Shown: piece after piece, positions 39,569 through 51,519 of the stretch
Numbering within the stretch: position 1 is the first letter of the stretch
Layout of the letters: each line of letters opens with the position of its first letter
Source of the DNA: Pseudomonas helvetica
Lineage (GTDB): Bacteria; Pseudomonadota; Gammaproteobacteria; Pseudomonadales; Pseudomonadaceae
Assembly: GCF_039908645.1 (NCBI RefSeq)
Contig: NZ_CP150917.1
Coordinates: 2,181,501 to 2,245,500, forward strand
Length of the DNA stretch: 64,000 bases
Direction of reading: 5' to 3'
Made by a program: the position numbers and the translations under genes
Notes under the pieces: model-generated
What the model saw: only the letters and a program-made list of their open reading frames with translations
The model's database searches: none
Told to the model about the DNA's origin: nothing

Positions 39569-39637
39569 TTGACAATTGTCGGAAATTCCGTGAAGGTGGC
39601 GTACCCAAATCAAACGGGCGTATGAATTGAGCGTTTG
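39569..39637 (+). promoter_or_regulatory. Candidate control region of fadBA
   Basis: Contains the perfect palindrome GACAATTGTC (39571-39580) within TTGACA, and an inverted repeat CAAACG (39611-39616) / CGTTTG (39632-39637). CAAAC and GTTTG are PsrA half-sites, but the 15-base spacing is much longer than the usual 2-4. No clear -10 was found. Confidence 0.4.
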
Positions 39638-39787
39638 TATTACAGACGGCTCCTACAGAATCCCGACTATCGCGTTGGCGGGTGTGCCTGGTGGGATGGC
39701 GTTAGCATCGACGGTAACGTCCATGCCGAGCCAGAACGTCAGCGTCCGACGTGTACTGTTCAGCTTCCATATCGTGGAGATCAGTTG

Positions 39788-41935
39788 ATGATTTACGAAG
39801 GTAAAGCCATCACGGTTAAGGCTCTTGAAAGTGGCATCGTCGAATTGAAATTCGACCTCAAGGGTGAGTCCGTCAACAAGTTCAACCGTCTATCCCTGAA
39901 CGAACTACGTTCGGCCGTAGACGCCATCAAGGCAGATGCGTCGGTCAAGGGTGTGATCGTCAGCAGTGGCAAGGACGTATTCATCGTCGGTGCCGACATC
40001 ACCGAATTCGTCGACAACTTCAAGCTGCCGGATGCAGAGCTGGTTGCTGGCAACCTCGAAGCCAACAAGATTTTCAGCGATTTCGAAGACCTCAATGTAC
40101 CAACCGTGGCCGCGATCAACGGCATCGCTTTGGGTGGCGGTCTGGAAATGTGCCTGGCGGCGGACTACCGCGTCATGTCCACCACGGCCAAGATCGGTCT
40201 GCCGGAAGTCAAACTGGGCATCTACCCAGGCTTCGGCGGTACCGTTCGCCTGCCGCGCATCATCGGTGCCGACAACGCCATCGAGTGGATTGCCGCTGGT
40301 AAGGAAAACCGTCCGGAAGATGCGCTGAAAGTCGGCGCAGTCGATGCGGTGGTCGCTCCAGAGAAGCTGCAGGAAGCGGCCCTGGAACTGATCAAGCGCG
40401 CCATTTCCGGCGAGTTCGATTACAAGGCCAAGCGTCAGCCGAAGCTGGAAAAGCTCAAGCTGAACGCCATCGAGCAAATGATGGCTTTCGAAACCGCCAA
40501 AGGTTTCGTGGCCGGTCAGGCTGGCCCGAACTATCCGGCGCCGGTTGAAGCGATCAAGACGATCCAGAAAGCCGCGAACTTCGGTCGCGACAAAGCTCTG
40601 GAAGTTGAAGCTGCCGGCTTCGTCAAACTGGCCAAGACCTCTGCTGCGCAGAGCTTGATCGGTCTGTTCCTGAATGATCAGGAACTGAAGAAAAAAGCCA
40701 AGGCCTACGACGAAATCGCCAAAGACGTGAAACAGGCTGCCGTACTCGGCGCCGGTATCATGGGGGGCGGTATCGCTTATCAGTCGGCGTCCAAAGGCAC
40801 GCCAATCCTGATGAAGGACATCAACGAGCACGGTATCGAGCAGGGTCTGGCCGAAGCCGCGAAACTGCTGGTTGGCCGCGTTGATAAAGGCCGCATGACC
40901 GCAGCCAAAATGGCCGAAGTGCTCAACGGCATTCGTCCAACCCTGTCCTACGGTGATTTCGGCCACGTCGACCTGGTGGTCGAAGCCGTTGTCGAGAACC
41001 CTAAGGTCAAGCAAGCGGTATTGGCCGAAGTCGAAGACAAGGTCAAAGAGGACACCATCCTCGCGTCGAACACCTCGACCATTTCCATCAGCCTGTTGGC
41101 CAAGGCCCTCAAGCGTCCGGAAAACTTCGTCGGCATGCACTTCTTCAATCCGGTGCACATGATGCCGCTGGTTGAGGTCATTCGTGGCGAGAAGTCCAGC
41201 GAGCTGGCCGTTGCCACCACCGTTGCCTACGCCAAGAAAATGGGCAAGAACCCGATCGTCGTCAACGACTGTCCGGGCTTCCTGGTCAACCGCGTTCTGT
41301 TCCCGTACTTCGGCGGTTTCGCCAAGTTGGTCAGCGCCGGTGTGGACTTCGTCCGCATCGACAAGGTCATGGAAAAATTCGGCTGGCCAATGGGCCCGGC
41401 GTACCTGATGGACGTGGTCGGTATCGACACTGGTCACCACGGTCGTGACGTGATGGCTGACGGCTTCCCGGACCGAATGAAAGACGACCGTCGTTCGGCC
41501 GTTGACGTGCTCTATGAAGCCAAGCGCCTGGGCCAGAAGAACGGCAAGGGCTTCTACGCCTACGAGACCGACAAGCGCGGCAAGCAGAAGAAAGTAGCCG
41601 ATCCGTCGGTACTCGAAGTGCTCAAGCCAATCGTCTTCGAACAGCGTGAAGTGACTGACGAAGACATCATCAACTGGATGATGATCCCGCTGTGCCTGGA
41701 AACCGTGCGTTGCCTGGAAGACGGCATCGTCGAAACCGCTGCCGAAGCCGACATGGGTCTGGTCTACGGTATTGGTTTCCCTCCATTCCGTGGCGGTGCA
41801 CTGCGCTACATCGACGCAATCGGTGTTGCAGAGTTCGTTGCCCTGGCTGACCAGTACGCTGATTTGGGCGCGCTGTACCACCCGACCGAGAAGCTGCGCG
41901 AGATGGCCAAAAACGGCCAGAGCTTCTTCGGTTAA
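39788..41935 (+). CDS. fadB: Fatty acid oxidation complex subunit alpha FadB
   Basis: 715 residues, normal FadB length. The N-terminal enoyl-CoA hydratase/isomerase half has [20 protein letters not shown]. The 3-hydroxyacyl-CoA dehydrogenase half begins at [18 protein letters not shown] (NAD loop near 321) with [18 protein letters not shown] carrying the catalytic His. It performs two steps of beta-oxidation in complex with FadA. GGAGA precedes the ATG at 39788; the frame is open further upstream but lacks coding character. Confidence 0.97.
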   Translation: MIYEGKAITVKALESGIVELKFDLKGESVNKFNRLSLNELRSAVDAIKADASVKGVIVSSGKDVFIVGADITEFVDNFKLPDAELVAGNLEANKIFSDFEDLNVPTVAAINGIALGGGLEMCLAADYRVMSTTAKIGLPEVKLGIYPGFGGTVRLPRIIGADNAIEWIAAGKENRPEDALKVGAVDAVVAPEKLQEAALELIKRAISGEFDYKAKRQPKLEKLKLNAIEQMMAFETAKGFVAGQAGPNYPAPVEAIKTIQKAANFGRDKALEVEAAGFVKLAKTSAAQSLIGLFLNDQELKKKAKAYDEIAKDVKQAAVLGAGIMGGGIAYQSASKGTPILMKDINEHGIEQGLAEAAKLLVGRVDKGRMTAAKMAEVLNGIRPTLSYGDFGHVDLVVEAVVENPKVKQAVLAEVEDKVKEDTILASNTSTISISLLAKALKRPENFVGMHFFNPVHMMPLVEVIRGEKSSELAVATTVAYAKKMGKNPIVVNDCPGFLVNRVLFPYFGGFAKLVSAGVDFVRIDKVMEKFGWPMGPAYLMDVVGIDTGHHGRDVMADGFPDRMKDDRRSAVDVLYEAKRLGQKNGKGFYAYETDKRGKQKKVADPSVLEVLKPIVFEQREVTDEDIINWMMIPLCLETVRCLEDGIVETAAEADMGLVYGIGFPPFRGGALRYIDAIGVAEFVALADQYADLGALYHPTEKLREMAKNGQSFFG

Positions 41936-41959
41936 GCGCCCACACTAGAGCGAGAGTGA

Positions 41960-43141
<1,182 letters not shown>

Positions 43142-43156
43142 GCGATTCGTCGACGG

Positions 43157-43187
43157 AAGCCGGGGCCAAGTGCCCCGGTTTTTGTTT
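43157..43187 (+). terminator. Terminator of fadBA
   Basis: AGCCGGGGC-CAAGT-GCCCCGGTTTTTGTTTTT, 16 bases after the fadA stop. Confidence 0.92.
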
Positions 43188-43241
43188 TTCTGAAGATTTT
43201 TTTTGTTTTTTATTTCAAGTGATTTGAGTGAGGGCCAGACC

Positions 43242-43478
43242 ATGCCGATACAACCAGGGCTCTACCAGCATTACAAAGGTCCGCAGTACCGCGTATTCAG
43301 TGTTGCGCGGCATTCCGAGACCGAAGAAGAAGTGGTCTTCTACCAAGCCCTGTATGGCGATTACGGCTTTTGGGTGCGTCCCTTGAGCATGTTCCTGGAG
43401 TCGGTCGAAGTTGACGGCGAACAGGTCCCACGCTTTGCTTTGGTGCAGGCCGAACCAAGCCTTTTTTCAAGGCCATAA
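43242..43478 (+). CDS. DUF1653 domain protein
   Basis: 78 residues: PGLYQHYKGPQYRVFSVARHSETEEEVVFYQALYGDYGFWVRPLSMFLE is the DUF1653 core, a small all-beta fold of unknown role. Start at 43242 follows GAGTGAGGG; the longer frame reaches into the AT-rich leader. It sits between fadA and topA. Confidence 0.88.
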   Translation: MPIQPGLYQHYKGPQYRVFSVARHSETEEEVVFYQALYGDYGFWVRPLSMFLESVEVDGEQVPRFALVQAEPSLFSRP

Positions 43479-43503
43479 GCTGAGAGCGCGCAGAACCCTG
43501 CGC

Positions 43504-43532
43504 TTGACCTCACCTTGTTGCCACTATATATA
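43504..43532 (+). promoter_or_regulatory. Sigma-70 promoter of topA
   Basis: TTGACC, a 17-base spacer and TATATA. Transcription would start near 43539, about 54 bases before the topA ATG. The alternating TATATATA core may respond to supercoiling, which is an inference. Confidence 0.7.
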
Positions 43533-43592
43533 GCGGTGCCGCGTCAGGCGCCAACCGCCTTTCACTTCTAGAATTCAGGAATTTTCTGATCC

Positions 43593-46214
43593 ATGGGCAA
43601 ATCGCTGGTCATTGTGGAATCCCCGGCTAAGGCCAAGACCATCAACAAGTATCTGGGTAACCAATACGTGGTGAAGTCGAGTATCGGCCATATCCGAGAC
43701 CTGCCCACCAGCGGTTCGGCTAGCGCCAGCAAAGAGCCTGCTGCCAAGCGCGGCAAGGCTGCTGCTGGTGAAGTGCCGGCGCTGTCGCCTAAAGAAAAGG
43801 CGCGCAAGCAGCTGGTCTCGCGCATGGGGGTCGATCCCGATCATGGCTGGAAAGCCAAGTACGAGATACTCCCGGGCAAGGAAAAGGTCATCGAAGAGCT
43901 GCGCCGGCTCGCCAAAGATGCTGACACCATCTATCTCGCAACCGACTTGGATCGCGAGGGGGAAGCCATTGCCTGGCACCTGCGCGAAGCCATCGGTGGT
44001 GATGACAGCCGCTACAAGCGCGTGGTGTTCAACGAAATCACCAAGAAGGCGATTCAGGAAGCCTTCTCCCAGCCGGGCGAGCTGGACATCGATCGGGTCA
44101 ATGCCCAGCAGGCGCGTCGCTTCCTCGACCGCGTGGTGGGTTACATGGTTTCGCCGCTGCTGTGGGCCAAGATCGCTCGCGGTCTGTCTGCCGGCCGTGT
44201 GCAATCGGTAGCCGTGAAGCTGGTGGTGGAGCGTGAGCGCGAGATTCGTGCGTTCAACCCGGAAGAGTACTGGGAAGTTCACGCTGACCTTGGCACTGCC
44301 AAGGGCGCCAATGTGCGTTTTGAAGTGGCCCGTGAAAACGGCGAAGCCTTCAAGCCGCTCAACGAAGCCCAGGCCATGGCTGCGCTGGAGAAGCTCAAGG
44401 CTTCCAGCTACACCATCGCCAAGCGCGAAGACAAACCGACCAGCAGCAAGCCGTCGGCACCGTTCATCACGTCCACCTTGCAACAGGCTGCCAGTAACCG
44501 CCTGGGCTTCGGTGTGAAGAAAACCATGATGATGGCCCAGCGTCTGTACGAAGCTGGCTACATCACTTACATGCGTACCGACTCGACCAACCTCTCGGTT
44601 GATGCCGTGGCGATGGCGCGTACTTATATTGAAGGTGAGTTCGGTAGCAAGTACCTGCCGGAAACACCGAACGTCTACAGCAGCAAGGAAGGCGCGCAAG
44701 AAGCTCACGAAGCGATTCGTCCTTCTGACGTGAATACCGATCCAAGCAAGCTGTCGGGCATGGAGCGTGACGCTGAGCGTCTCTACGAGCTGATCTGGCG
44801 CCAATTCGTCGCGTGCCAGATGCTGCCGGCGAAATACCTGTCGACCACCGTCAGCGTCGCAGCTAGCGGCTTCGAGCTGCGTGCCAAGGGCCGCATCCTG
44901 AAGTTCGACGGTTACACCCGCGTCATGCCGCAAATGGCCAAGCCTGGCGACGACGATGTGCTGCCGGACATGGCTCAAGGCGATGTGCTGAAGCTGATCA
45001 AGCTTGATCCAAGCCAGCACTTCACCAAGCCACCGGCACGTTACTCGGAAGCGAGCCTGGTTAAAGAAATGGAAAAACGCGGTATCGGTCGTCCTTCGAC
45101 CTACGCGGCGATCATTTCGACTATCCAGGACCGCGGTTACGTCGCGCTGCACAACCGTCGTTTCTACTCGGAAAAGATGGGTGACATCGTCACCGAGCGT
45201 CTGTCCGAAAGCTTCTCGAACCTGATGGACTACGGCTTCACCGCGGGCATGGAAGAGAACCTCGATGACGTCGCCCAGGGTGAGCGCGACTGGAAAAACG
45301 TGCTGGACGAGTTCTACGGCGACTTCAAGAAGAAACTCGAAGTAGCCGAGAGCGCGGAAAACGGCATGCGTGCCAATCAGCCGGTCATGACCGACATTCC
45401 GTGCCTCACCTGCGGTCGTCCGATGCAGATTCGTACAGCATCGACCGGTGTGTTCCTTGGTTGCTCGGGCTACAGCCTGCCACCAAAAGAGCGCTGCAAA
45501 GCCACTGTCAACCTGGTACCGGGCGATGAAATCGCTGCGGACGACGAGGGTGAGTCGGAGTCTTTGGTGCTGCGTGGCAAGCATCGCTGCCCGATCTGCA
45601 GTACCGCGATGGATGCTTACCTGCTGGATGAGAAGCGCAAGCTGCACATCTGCGGTAACAACCCGGATTGCGCAGGTTACGAGATCGAAGAAGGCAGCTA
45701 TCGCATCAAGGGCTACGAAGGTCCGAGCCTGGAGTGCGATAAGTGCGGCAGCGAAATGCAGTTGAAGACTGGTCGTTTCGGCAAGTTCTTCGGTTGCACC
45801 AACGCGACCTGCAAGAACACCCGCAAACTGCTGAAGAGCGGTGACGCGGCACCGCCGAAGATGGATCCGGTGAAGATGCCCGAGCTCAAGTGCGAGAAGG
45901 TCAACGACACCTACATTCTGCGTGACGGTGCTTCCGGCCTGTTCCTGGCGGCGAGCCAGTTCCCGAAAAACCGCGAGACCCGTGCTCCGCTGGTGATCGA
46001 GATCGTGCCGCACAAGGATGAGATCGATCCGAAGTACCACTTCCTCTGCGCGGCGCCGAAGAAGGACCCGGATGGTCTCCCGGCAGTGATCCGTTACAGC
46101 CGCAAGACCAAGGAGCAGTACGTGCAGACCGAAGTCGAGGGCAAGCCTACCGGTTGGAAGGCATTCTACGACGGTGGCAAGTGGGTGGTTGAAGACAAGC
46201 GCGTAGCCAAATAA
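43593..46214 (+). CDS. topA: DNA topoisomerase I
   Basis: 873 residues. Toprim domain at the start ([33 protein letters not shown]), active-site tyrosine Y326 in [15 protein letters not shown], and a C-terminal set of zinc ribbons ([29 protein letters not shown]...CTNATC). It relaxes negative supercoils. Confidence 0.97.
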   Translation: MGKSLVIVESPAKAKTINKYLGNQYVVKSSIGHIRDLPTSGSASASKEPAAKRGKAAAGEVPALSPKEKARKQLVSRMGVDPDHGWKAKYEILPGKEKVIEELRRLAKDADTIYLATDLDREGEAIAWHLREAIGGDDSRYKRVVFNEITKKAIQEAFSQPGELDIDRVNAQQARRFLDRVVGYMVSPLLWAKIARGLSAGRVQSVAVKLVVEREREIRAFNPEEYWEVHADLGTAKGANVRFEVARENGEAFKPLNEAQAMAALEKLKASSYTIAKREDKPTSSKPSAPFITSTLQQAASNRLGFGVKKTMMMAQRLYEAGYITYMRTDSTNLSVDAVAMARTYIEGEFGSKYLPETPNVYSSKEGAQEAHEAIRPSDVNTDPSKLSGMERDAERLYELIWRQFVACQMLPAKYLSTTVSVAASGFELRAKGRILKFDGYTRVMPQMAKPGDDDVLPDMAQGDVLKLIKLDPSQHFTKPPARYSEASLVKEMEKRGIGRPSTYAAIISTIQDRGYVALHNRRFYSEKMGDIVTERLSESFSNLMDYGFTAGMEENLDDVAQGERDWKNVLDEFYGDFKKKLEVAESAENGMRANQPVMTDIPCLTCGRPMQIRTASTGVFLGCSGYSLPPKERCKATVNLVPGDEIAADDEGESESLVLRGKHRCPICSTAMDAYLLDEKRKLHICGNNPDCAGYEIEEGSYRIKGYEGPSLECDKCGSEMQLKTGRFGKFFGCTNATCKNTRKLLKSGDAAPPKMDPVKMPELKCEKVNDTYILRDGASGLFLAASQFPKNRETRAPLVIEIVPHKDEIDPKYHFLCAAPKKDPDGLPAVIRYSRKTKEQYVQTEVEGKPTGWKAFYDGGKWVVEDKRVAK

Positions 46215-46231
46215 TCGGGCAATGCGACGCC

Positions 46232-46276
46232 AAAGGCCGCATGCGAACCCTCGGGTTTTCATGCGGCCTTTTGTTT
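46232..46276 (+). terminator. Terminator of topA
   Basis: AAAGGCCGCATG and CATGCGGCCTTTTGTTTT pair around a 19-base loop, 17 bases after the stop. Confidence 0.9.
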
Positions 46277-46357
46277 TGTGCTTGCAGTCGGCTTGTCTGA
46301 TCCATGACACTGTCAGACCTGCATTACGCGTCTTATTTCGTTGTGGAGACTGCCGTC

Positions 46358-46882
46358 ATGGCCTTTGAGCTCTATACCCGTACCAATCAGAAAATTTACT
46401 TTGCCGGTCTGTCGCTTGAGGCGCTGGCCCGGGCGGAAGAGGGGCGGGCAATGAATTCCCTGGCGCTGATCCAGGCCGGGCGTGAGTCAGCGTTGTTTCA
46501 CTTGTACGGCGCACTGCTGGGCTTGTGTCATGAGATTGCCGGTTTTTACCGTTTGCCTCAGGCCAATGCACCGCGAGCAGAATTGTTGCTGACTCGTGAA
46601 GTGCTCGAGACCATCGCTATTCCGGAAATGGCGGAGATGGTCGAGTTGGCGAATAACCCTGAAACCTGGCTGGCAAAGCTTTTGGCTGCCCATGCCGCGC
46701 TGTTTCAACCGCCACGCGTGCCGCACAAGCCCAAGGGTGACGTGACCCAACCGCTGATCATGGCGGTTAACCTCGATGAAGAAGAGGCGCCTCAAGAGTT
46801 GAGTCGAGAAGAGCTGGAAAGCTGGCGTCAGAACCTCAAGGACTTGGCGATTCGGTTTCGCGAAGGGTTGAATGAGTGCTGA
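46358..46882 (+). CDS. Conserved hypothetical protein (DUF6586-like)
   Basis: 174 residues, mostly helical, no signal or membrane segment. The N-terminal half (YTRTNQKIYFAGLSLEALARAEEGRAMNS) suggests a helical bundle. It resembles a Pseudomonas family I recall as DUF6586, found next to topA and lexA. Function unknown. GTGGAGA lies upstream of the ATG at 46358; an in-frame ATG at 46304 is possible. Confidence 0.75.
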   Translation: MAFELYTRTNQKIYFAGLSLEALARAEEGRAMNSLALIQAGRESALFHLYGALLGLCHEIAGFYRLPQANAPRAELLLTREVLETIAIPEMAEMVELANNPETWLAKLLAAHAALFQPPRVPHKPKGDVTQPLIMAVNLDEEEAPQELSREELESWRQNLKDLAIRFREGLNEC

Positions 46883-46999
46883 ATCTGCGCACGGAATGCT
46901 GAGTGTTCAGTGATGGCCATGGATCAGGGATGATCTTCAGCATGGGTTTCGGTGACGTGCAGCCGGTCAAGATCCCGAGCGAAGCCGCGCTGATGGCTA

Positions 47000-47005
47000 T
47001 ATAAT
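47000..47005 (+). promoter_or_regulatory. -10 element of the 77-residue protein gene
   Basis: A perfect TATAAT lies 28 bases before the ATG at 47034. No good -35 is present at 16-18 bases, so an activator or strong -10 use is implied. Confidence 0.5.
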
Positions 47006-47033
47006 CCCCGCCTTTCGTGGAGAACAGACTTTT

Positions 47034-47267
47034 ATGCCAACGTCCTTTCTAGAAATTGTCGAACTGCCAGACGGCCGTATTGAGCTGCGCAGAGCTGAGG
47101 ACGAGGGTTCTCTGGTGACTTTGAACTTCTCTGAAGACGCCAAAGCATTCCTGCAGGGCCAGCACGTTGAAGTCGCCAAGGCGATGTTGAGCGTGGGTGT
47201 GCAGATGGCTGGACGCTTGGTTGAAGGCGAATTCGACAAAGAAGAAGGGCCGCGGATTCTTCATTGA
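47034..47267 (+). CDS. Conserved hypothetical protein, 77 residues
   Basis: MPTSFLEIVELPDGRIELRR leads a short beta part, then two helices (EDAKAFLQGQHVEVAKAMLSVGVQMAG). No known domain recognised. It is convergent with sulA. A GTGGAGAA ribosome site and a perfect -10 upstream support expression. Confidence 0.78.
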   Translation: MPTSFLEIVELPDGRIELRRAEDEGSLVTLNFSEDAKAFLQGQHVEVAKAMLSVGVQMAGRLVEGEFDKEEGPRILH

Positions 47268-47318
47268 TTCCGTTCGTCGGCTTTTCGCAGGGCATCATTT
47301 CACGTTGATGTTACAGAT

Positions 47319-47343
47319 TGGCTTCTCTGTCCTGGAGAAGCCC
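47319..47343. terminator. Hairpin between the 77-residue gene and sulA
   Basis: GGCTTCTC-TGTCCT-GGAGAAGCC, nearly perfect, lies between convergent genes. It lacks a clear T run on either strand, so termination is possible but unproven. Confidence 0.5.
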
Positions 47344-47373
47344 TGCGCCTTTCAAGTGCACAGTGAGTGTCAC

Positions 47374-47847
47374 TTAGCCCAGCCGAATATTCAGACTTTG
47401 AGCATCCCCGGTACGGGCGGCGCTGATCAGCTGTTGGCGCGCGCTGGAACTCAACGGGTTCAGCCAGCTTACAACGGTGTGACTGCGGCCCAGGCGCAAG
47501 GCTTCGCACGCCAGTTGCTGGGCGCTTTGTGTTCCCCGCGGTTGTAGCAACAGAATGCGTTCGCGGTTCAGGCCGGCATCTCGCAGCCAGGCTTGAGTCA
47601 GGCTGGCGGGTGGCGCGATCAGTGTCAGCCAGCGAGCGTCCTTGTCCTGGCTCAACTCTCTGAGGATGGGGGCCAGAAGGTTCAGGCAGCTCCCAGCCGC
47701 ACCACGCAATGACAGCTCACTGAACACTTCGGGTTCGGCGCTCCAGGGTGACTCGACCACGTCTTTGAGAGTCGGCGCCAACGGCTGCGCCATGAACGCT
47801 TCGAACAGCGGAAGTTGTGTGTGCTGTGGTGTGTGAGGGAACTGCAT
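47374..47847 (-). CDS. sulA: SOS cell division inhibitor SulA
   Basis: 157 residues. The central and C-terminal region (WLTLIAPPASLTQAWLRDAGLNRERILLLQP; HTVVSWLNPLSSSARQQLISAA) matches the RecA-like SulA fold that binds FtsZ and blocks septation after DNA damage. It follows lexA by 11 bases, so both are under the same LexA-controlled promoter, as known for lexA-sulA operons in pseudomonads. Confidence 0.92.
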   Translation of the reverse strand: MQFPHTPQHTQLPLFEAFMAQPLAPTLKDVVESPWSAEPEVFSELSLRGAAGSCLNLLAPILRELSQDKDARWLTLIAPPASLTQAWLRDAGLNRERILLLQPRGTQSAQQLACEALRLGRSHTVVSWLNPLSSSARQQLISAARTGDAQSLNIRLG

Positions 47848-47858
47848 AACGCCTCCTT

Positions 47859-48467
47859 TTAGCGGCGAATGACGCCGACGCTCAAGCCTTCGATCACCAG
47901 GTCCTGATCTTTCAGGTTCACTTCGATCGGGGCAAACTCGGGGTTTTCGGCAATCAGCCAGACCTTGCTGCCGTCGCGCTTGAAGCGCTTGACGGTCACT
48001 TCGTCGCCGATCCGCGCAACCACGATCTGGCCGTTACGGGCTTCGCGCGTGGTGTGCACGGCAAGCAGGTCACCGTCGAAAATCCCCACATCCTTCATGC
48101 TCATGCCGTGAACGCGCAACAAATAGTCGGCACGTGGATGGAAGAAGGAAGGGTTGATGTTGCAGGATTCTTCGATGTGCTGTTGAGCGAGAATCGGAGC
48201 GCCGGCAGCAACCCGGCCAATGATGGGCAGGGTGGACTCGTCGGCCTTGGCTTCGAAGCCCGGGATGCGAATGCCGCGTGAAGCGCCGGGCGTCATTTCG
48301 ATTGCACCCTTGCGCGCCAGTGCCTTGAGGTGTTCTTCCGCAGCATTGGGCGACTTGAAGCCAAGCTCCAGGGCGATTTCTGCACGGGTCGGCGGATAGC
48401 CGTTGTCTTCGAGGCAGCGTTTGATAAAAGCCAGAATCTCAGCTTGGCGTGGCGTCAGTTTTATCAT
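47859..48467 (-). CDS. lexA: SOS repressor LexA
   Basis: 202 residues, four more than the 198 I recall per the E. coli numbering offset. The N-terminal winged helix ([28 protein letters not shown]) is followed by the self-cleavage domain: cut site A88-G89, catalytic S123 (HGMSMKD) and K160 (VTVKRF). RecA filaments trigger cleavage and derepress SOS genes. Two LexA boxes lie in its own promoter. Confidence 0.97.
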   Translation of the reverse strand: MIKLTPRQAEILAFIKRCLEDNGYPPTRAEIALELGFKSPNAAEEHLKALARKGAIEMTPGASRGIRIPGFEAKADESTLPIIGRVAAGAPILAQQHIEESCNINPSFFHPRADYLLRVHGMSMKDVGIFDGDLLAVHTTREARNGQIVVARIGDEVTVKRFKRDGSKVWLIAENPEFAPIEVNLKDQDLVIEGLSVGVIRR

Positions 48468-48477
48468 GTCGATCGCT

Positions 48478-48529
48478 CTGTCTTTTTATACAGTGACTGG
48501 GATTATATACAGTGGAGTGGTCTTGGCAA
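48478..48529 (-). promoter_or_regulatory. lexA-sulA promoter with two LexA boxes
   Basis: Minus-strand TTGCCA (48529 to 48524), 16 bases, TATAAT (48507 to 48502). Two CTG-N10-CAG boxes lie at 48497-48512, overlapping the -10, and 48478-48493, just past the start site. Both have an AT-rich centre as expected for LexA. Confidence 0.9.
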
Positions 48530-48660
48530 TCCTCCTTTTTTATCTGACCGCTGGACGGTAGGTTTACAGATCGTCAGCTTGCTGCTTGTAGGACTGGCTA
48601 CAGCTCCCGACTTGTATGGTTAAATAGCTGACCGACCGTTCGCAAAACGAACAGGCAGGC

Positions 48661-48704
48661 TTGACAATGCTCAGGCTGAAACGTATGTTTCAAACAAGTG
48701 TTTG
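48661..48704 (+). promoter_or_regulatory. psrA promoter with two overlapping PsrA palindromes
   Basis: TTGACA (48661-48666), 17 bases, TATGTT (48684-48689). GAAAC-GTAT-GTTTC (48678-48691) and CAAAC-AAGT-GTTTG (48691-48704) both fit the PsrA consensus (G/C)AAAC-N2-4-GTTT(G/C) and share one base. They cover the -10 and the start site, so PsrA binding should block its own transcription. Confidence 0.88.
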
Positions 48705-48719
48705 TCAGGCGGAGTAGCC

Positions 48720-49427
48720 ATGGCCCAGTCGGAAACCGTTGAACGCATTCTCGATGCTGCCGAGCAGTTGTTCGCGGAAAAAGGTTTTGCCGAAACTTCA
48801 TTGCGGCTGATCACCAGCAAGGCTGGGGTCAATCTGGCGGCAGTGAATTATCATTTCGGCTCAAAGAAGGCCTTGATTCAGGCAGTTTTCTCGCGTTTTC
48901 TCGGGCCTTTCTGCATCAGTCTCGATCGTGAGCTGGAGCGCCGTCAGGCCAAGCCGGACAGCAAGCCGAGCCTTGAAGAACTGCTGGAAATTCTCGTCGA
49001 ACAAGCCCTTGTGGTGCAGCCACGCAGCGGCAACGATTTGTCTATCTTCATGCGCCTGTTGGGGCTGGCATTCAGTCAGAGCCAGGGGCATTTGCGGCGT
49101 TACCTGGAAGACATGTACGGCAAGGTATTCCGTCGTTACATGCTGCTGGTCAATGAAGCCGCGCCGCGTATTCCGCCTATCGAGCTGTTCTGGCGCGTGC
49201 ACTTCATGCTCGGCGCAGCGGCGTTCAGCATGTCGGGGATCAAGGCCTTGCGCGCTATCGCCGAGACCGATTTCGGGGTGAACACCTCGATCGAGCAGGT
49301 GATGCGTCTGATGGTGCCGTTCCTGGCTGCTGGCATGCGCGCAGAAACCGGCGTCACCGACGAGGCCATGGCGTCGGCCCAGTTGCGTCCTCGCAGCAAA
49401 TCGGCACCCGTCGCCGCCAAGGTTTAA
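48720..49427 (+). CDS. psrA: TetR-family fatty-acid-responsive regulator PsrA
   Basis: 235 residues: TetR helix-turn-helix at the N-terminus (ILDAAEQLFAEKGFAETSLRLITSKAGVNLAAVNYHFGSKKALIQAVF) and a helical ligand domain. PsrA is known to sense long-chain fatty acids, repress fad genes and activate rpoS. fadBA lies 5.6 kb upstream. The ATG at 48720 follows GGCGGAG; a TTG at 48702 lies within the operator. Confidence 0.93.
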   Translation: MAQSETVERILDAAEQLFAEKGFAETSLRLITSKAGVNLAAVNYHFGSKKALIQAVFSRFLGPFCISLDRELERRQAKPDSKPSLEELLEILVEQALVVQPRSGNDLSIFMRLLGLAFSQSQGHLRRYLEDMYGKVFRRYMLLVNEAAPRIPPIELFWRVHFMLGAAAFSMSGIKALRAIAETDFGVNTSIEQVMRLMVPFLAAGMRAETGVTDEAMASAQLRPRSKSAPVAAKV

Positions 49428-49624
49428 CAGTTCACGGGTGGGCGCGGCAGCTTACATCCGCTAAGCTAGCCGCCCATGCCGACTCTCGTTTCAGACCCGC
49501 TCGATTTTTCTTTTACCGACCACGTTCCGCCGGGTATTACCCTTGGTGGCGAAGTCGTGTGTCTGCATCGGGCCGGGCTCTTCAAAGATGCGCCGCGCGC
49601 GCTTTTCGTTATCAAGGAATTTTT

Positions 49625-50635
49625 ATGACTGCTGGCCTGCAAGGCTCGTTGATGGTGGACGTCGCCGGTACCTGGCTGACGGCCGAAGATCGCCAACTGT
49701 TGCGTCAGCCCGAAGTGGGTGGACTGATCATTTTTGCGCGCAATATCGAGCATCCGCGCCAGGTCCGAGAGTTGAGTGCGTCGATTCGTGCGGTGCGTCC
49801 TGACCTGCTGTTGGCGGTGGACCAGGAGGGCGGTCGGGTGCAGCGCCTGCGTCAGGGTTTCGTGCGTCTGCCTGCCATGCGGGCGATTGCTGACAACCCG
49901 AACGCCGAATACCTGGCCGAGCAATGTGGCTGGATCATGGCGACCGAAGTGCTGGCTGTCGGCCTCGACTTGAGCTTTGCCCCGGTGCTGGACCTCGACT
50001 ACCAGCGCAGTGCCGTGGTCGGCACCCGTTCGTTCGAAGGTGATCCGGAACGTGCGGCCTTGCTGGCGGGGGCGTTCATTCGCGGCATGAACAGCGCGGG
50101 CATGGCGGCGACCGGCAAGCACTTCCCTGGCCATGGCTGGGCGGAGGCCGATTCGCACGTCGCGATTCCGAATGACGAGCGCAGTCTCGAGGAAATCCGC
50201 GCCAAGGACCTCGTGCCGTTCGCACGCTTGAGCAAGCAGCTGGCGGCGGTGATGCCTGCTCACGTGATCTACCCACAGGTCGACTCGCAGCCCGCCGGCT
50301 TCTCGCGCCGCTGGCTGCAGGACATCCTGCGCGGAGAATTACAGTTTGACGGGGTGATCTTCAGTGACGATCTGTCGATGGCCGGTGCTCATGTTGTCGG
50401 CGACGCTGCCAGCCGGATCGAAGCGGCGCTGTCTGCGGGTTGCGATATGGGCCTGGTGTGCAATGACCGTGCGGCCGCCGAACTGGCGCTGAGCGCGGCT
50501 CAACGCCTGAAGGTCAAGCCGTCTGCACGCATCGCGCGGATGCGCAGCCAGTCGTTCGCCAGCACCGATTACCGGCAGGATCCGCGCTGGCTTACCGCTC
50601 TTGGCGCGCTCAAAGATGCCCAACTGATTGATTAA
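49625..50635 (+). CDS. nagZ: Beta-N-acetylglucosaminidase NagZ
   Basis: 336 residues, GH3 single-domain. The NagZ loop with KHFPGHGWAEADSHV carries the catalytic Asp-His pair, and SDDLSM carries the nucleophile Asp. It removes GlcNAc from recycled anhydro-muropeptides in the cytoplasm; the product is the known inducer of AmpR-controlled ampC. AAGGAA precedes the ATG at 49625. Confidence 0.95.
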   Translation: MTAGLQGSLMVDVAGTWLTAEDRQLLRQPEVGGLIIFARNIEHPRQVRELSASIRAVRPDLLLAVDQEGGRVQRLRQGFVRLPAMRAIADNPNAEYLAEQCGWIMATEVLAVGLDLSFAPVLDLDYQRSAVVGTRSFEGDPERAALLAGAFIRGMNSAGMAATGKHFPGHGWAEADSHVAIPNDERSLEEIRAKDLVPFARLSKQLAAVMPAHVIYPQVDSQPAGFSRRWLQDILRGELQFDGVIFSDDLSMAGAHVVGDAASRIEAALSAGCDMGLVCNDRAAAELALSAAQRLKVKPSARIARMRSQSFASTDYRQDPRWLTALGALKDAQLID

Positions 50636-51385
<750 letters not shown>

Positions 51386-51409
51386 ACATTCGTTACACCG
51401 AGTTGACCC

Positions 51410-51502
51410 CATCGCGGGCAAGCCTTGCTCCTACAGATCCATGTTGACCGCAAATATCGCGATCGACTCAAAAACCGTAGGAGCAAGGCTTGCCCGCGAT
51501 GG
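51410..51502. repeat. REP pair (family B)
   Basis: CATCGCGGGCAAGCC and GGCTTGCCCGCGATG face each other around an AT-richer spacer. It lies between the convergent phosphorylase and helicase genes. Confidence 0.93.
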
Positions 51503-51519
51503 CGATCTTGCAGTCACCG

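Larger units (their letters stand above)
39250..39787. other. Intergenic region upstream of fadBA
   Basis: This 538-base gap holds a hairpin AGCCCGA/TCGGGCT at 39283-39303 that reads as a terminator on the minus strand, a second hairpin at 39366-39390 followed by TTTTTT on the plus strand, a possible 15-codon minus-strand frame between them, and the fad control region. The stretch 39400-39600 is AT-richer and without supported genes. Confidence 0.6.

Noticed and set aside
39404..39613. Minus-strand frame of 69 codons in the fadBA upstream gap
   Set aside because: No ribosome site, odd composition and no similarity to known folds; AT-rich noncoding DNA explains it.
39905..41881. Minus-strand frame of about 658 codons opposite to fadB
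   Set aside because: It is the antisense of a well-conserved gene and shows no motifs.
43575..46310. Minus-strand frame of about 911 codons opposite to topA
   Set aside because: It mirrors topA over its full length, has no domain motifs and shows shadow composition.
46930..47004. Short plus-strand frame of 24 codons before the 77-residue protein gene
   Set aside because: It has only a weak ribosome site and its stop falls in the TATAAT element, so it would be outside the transcript.
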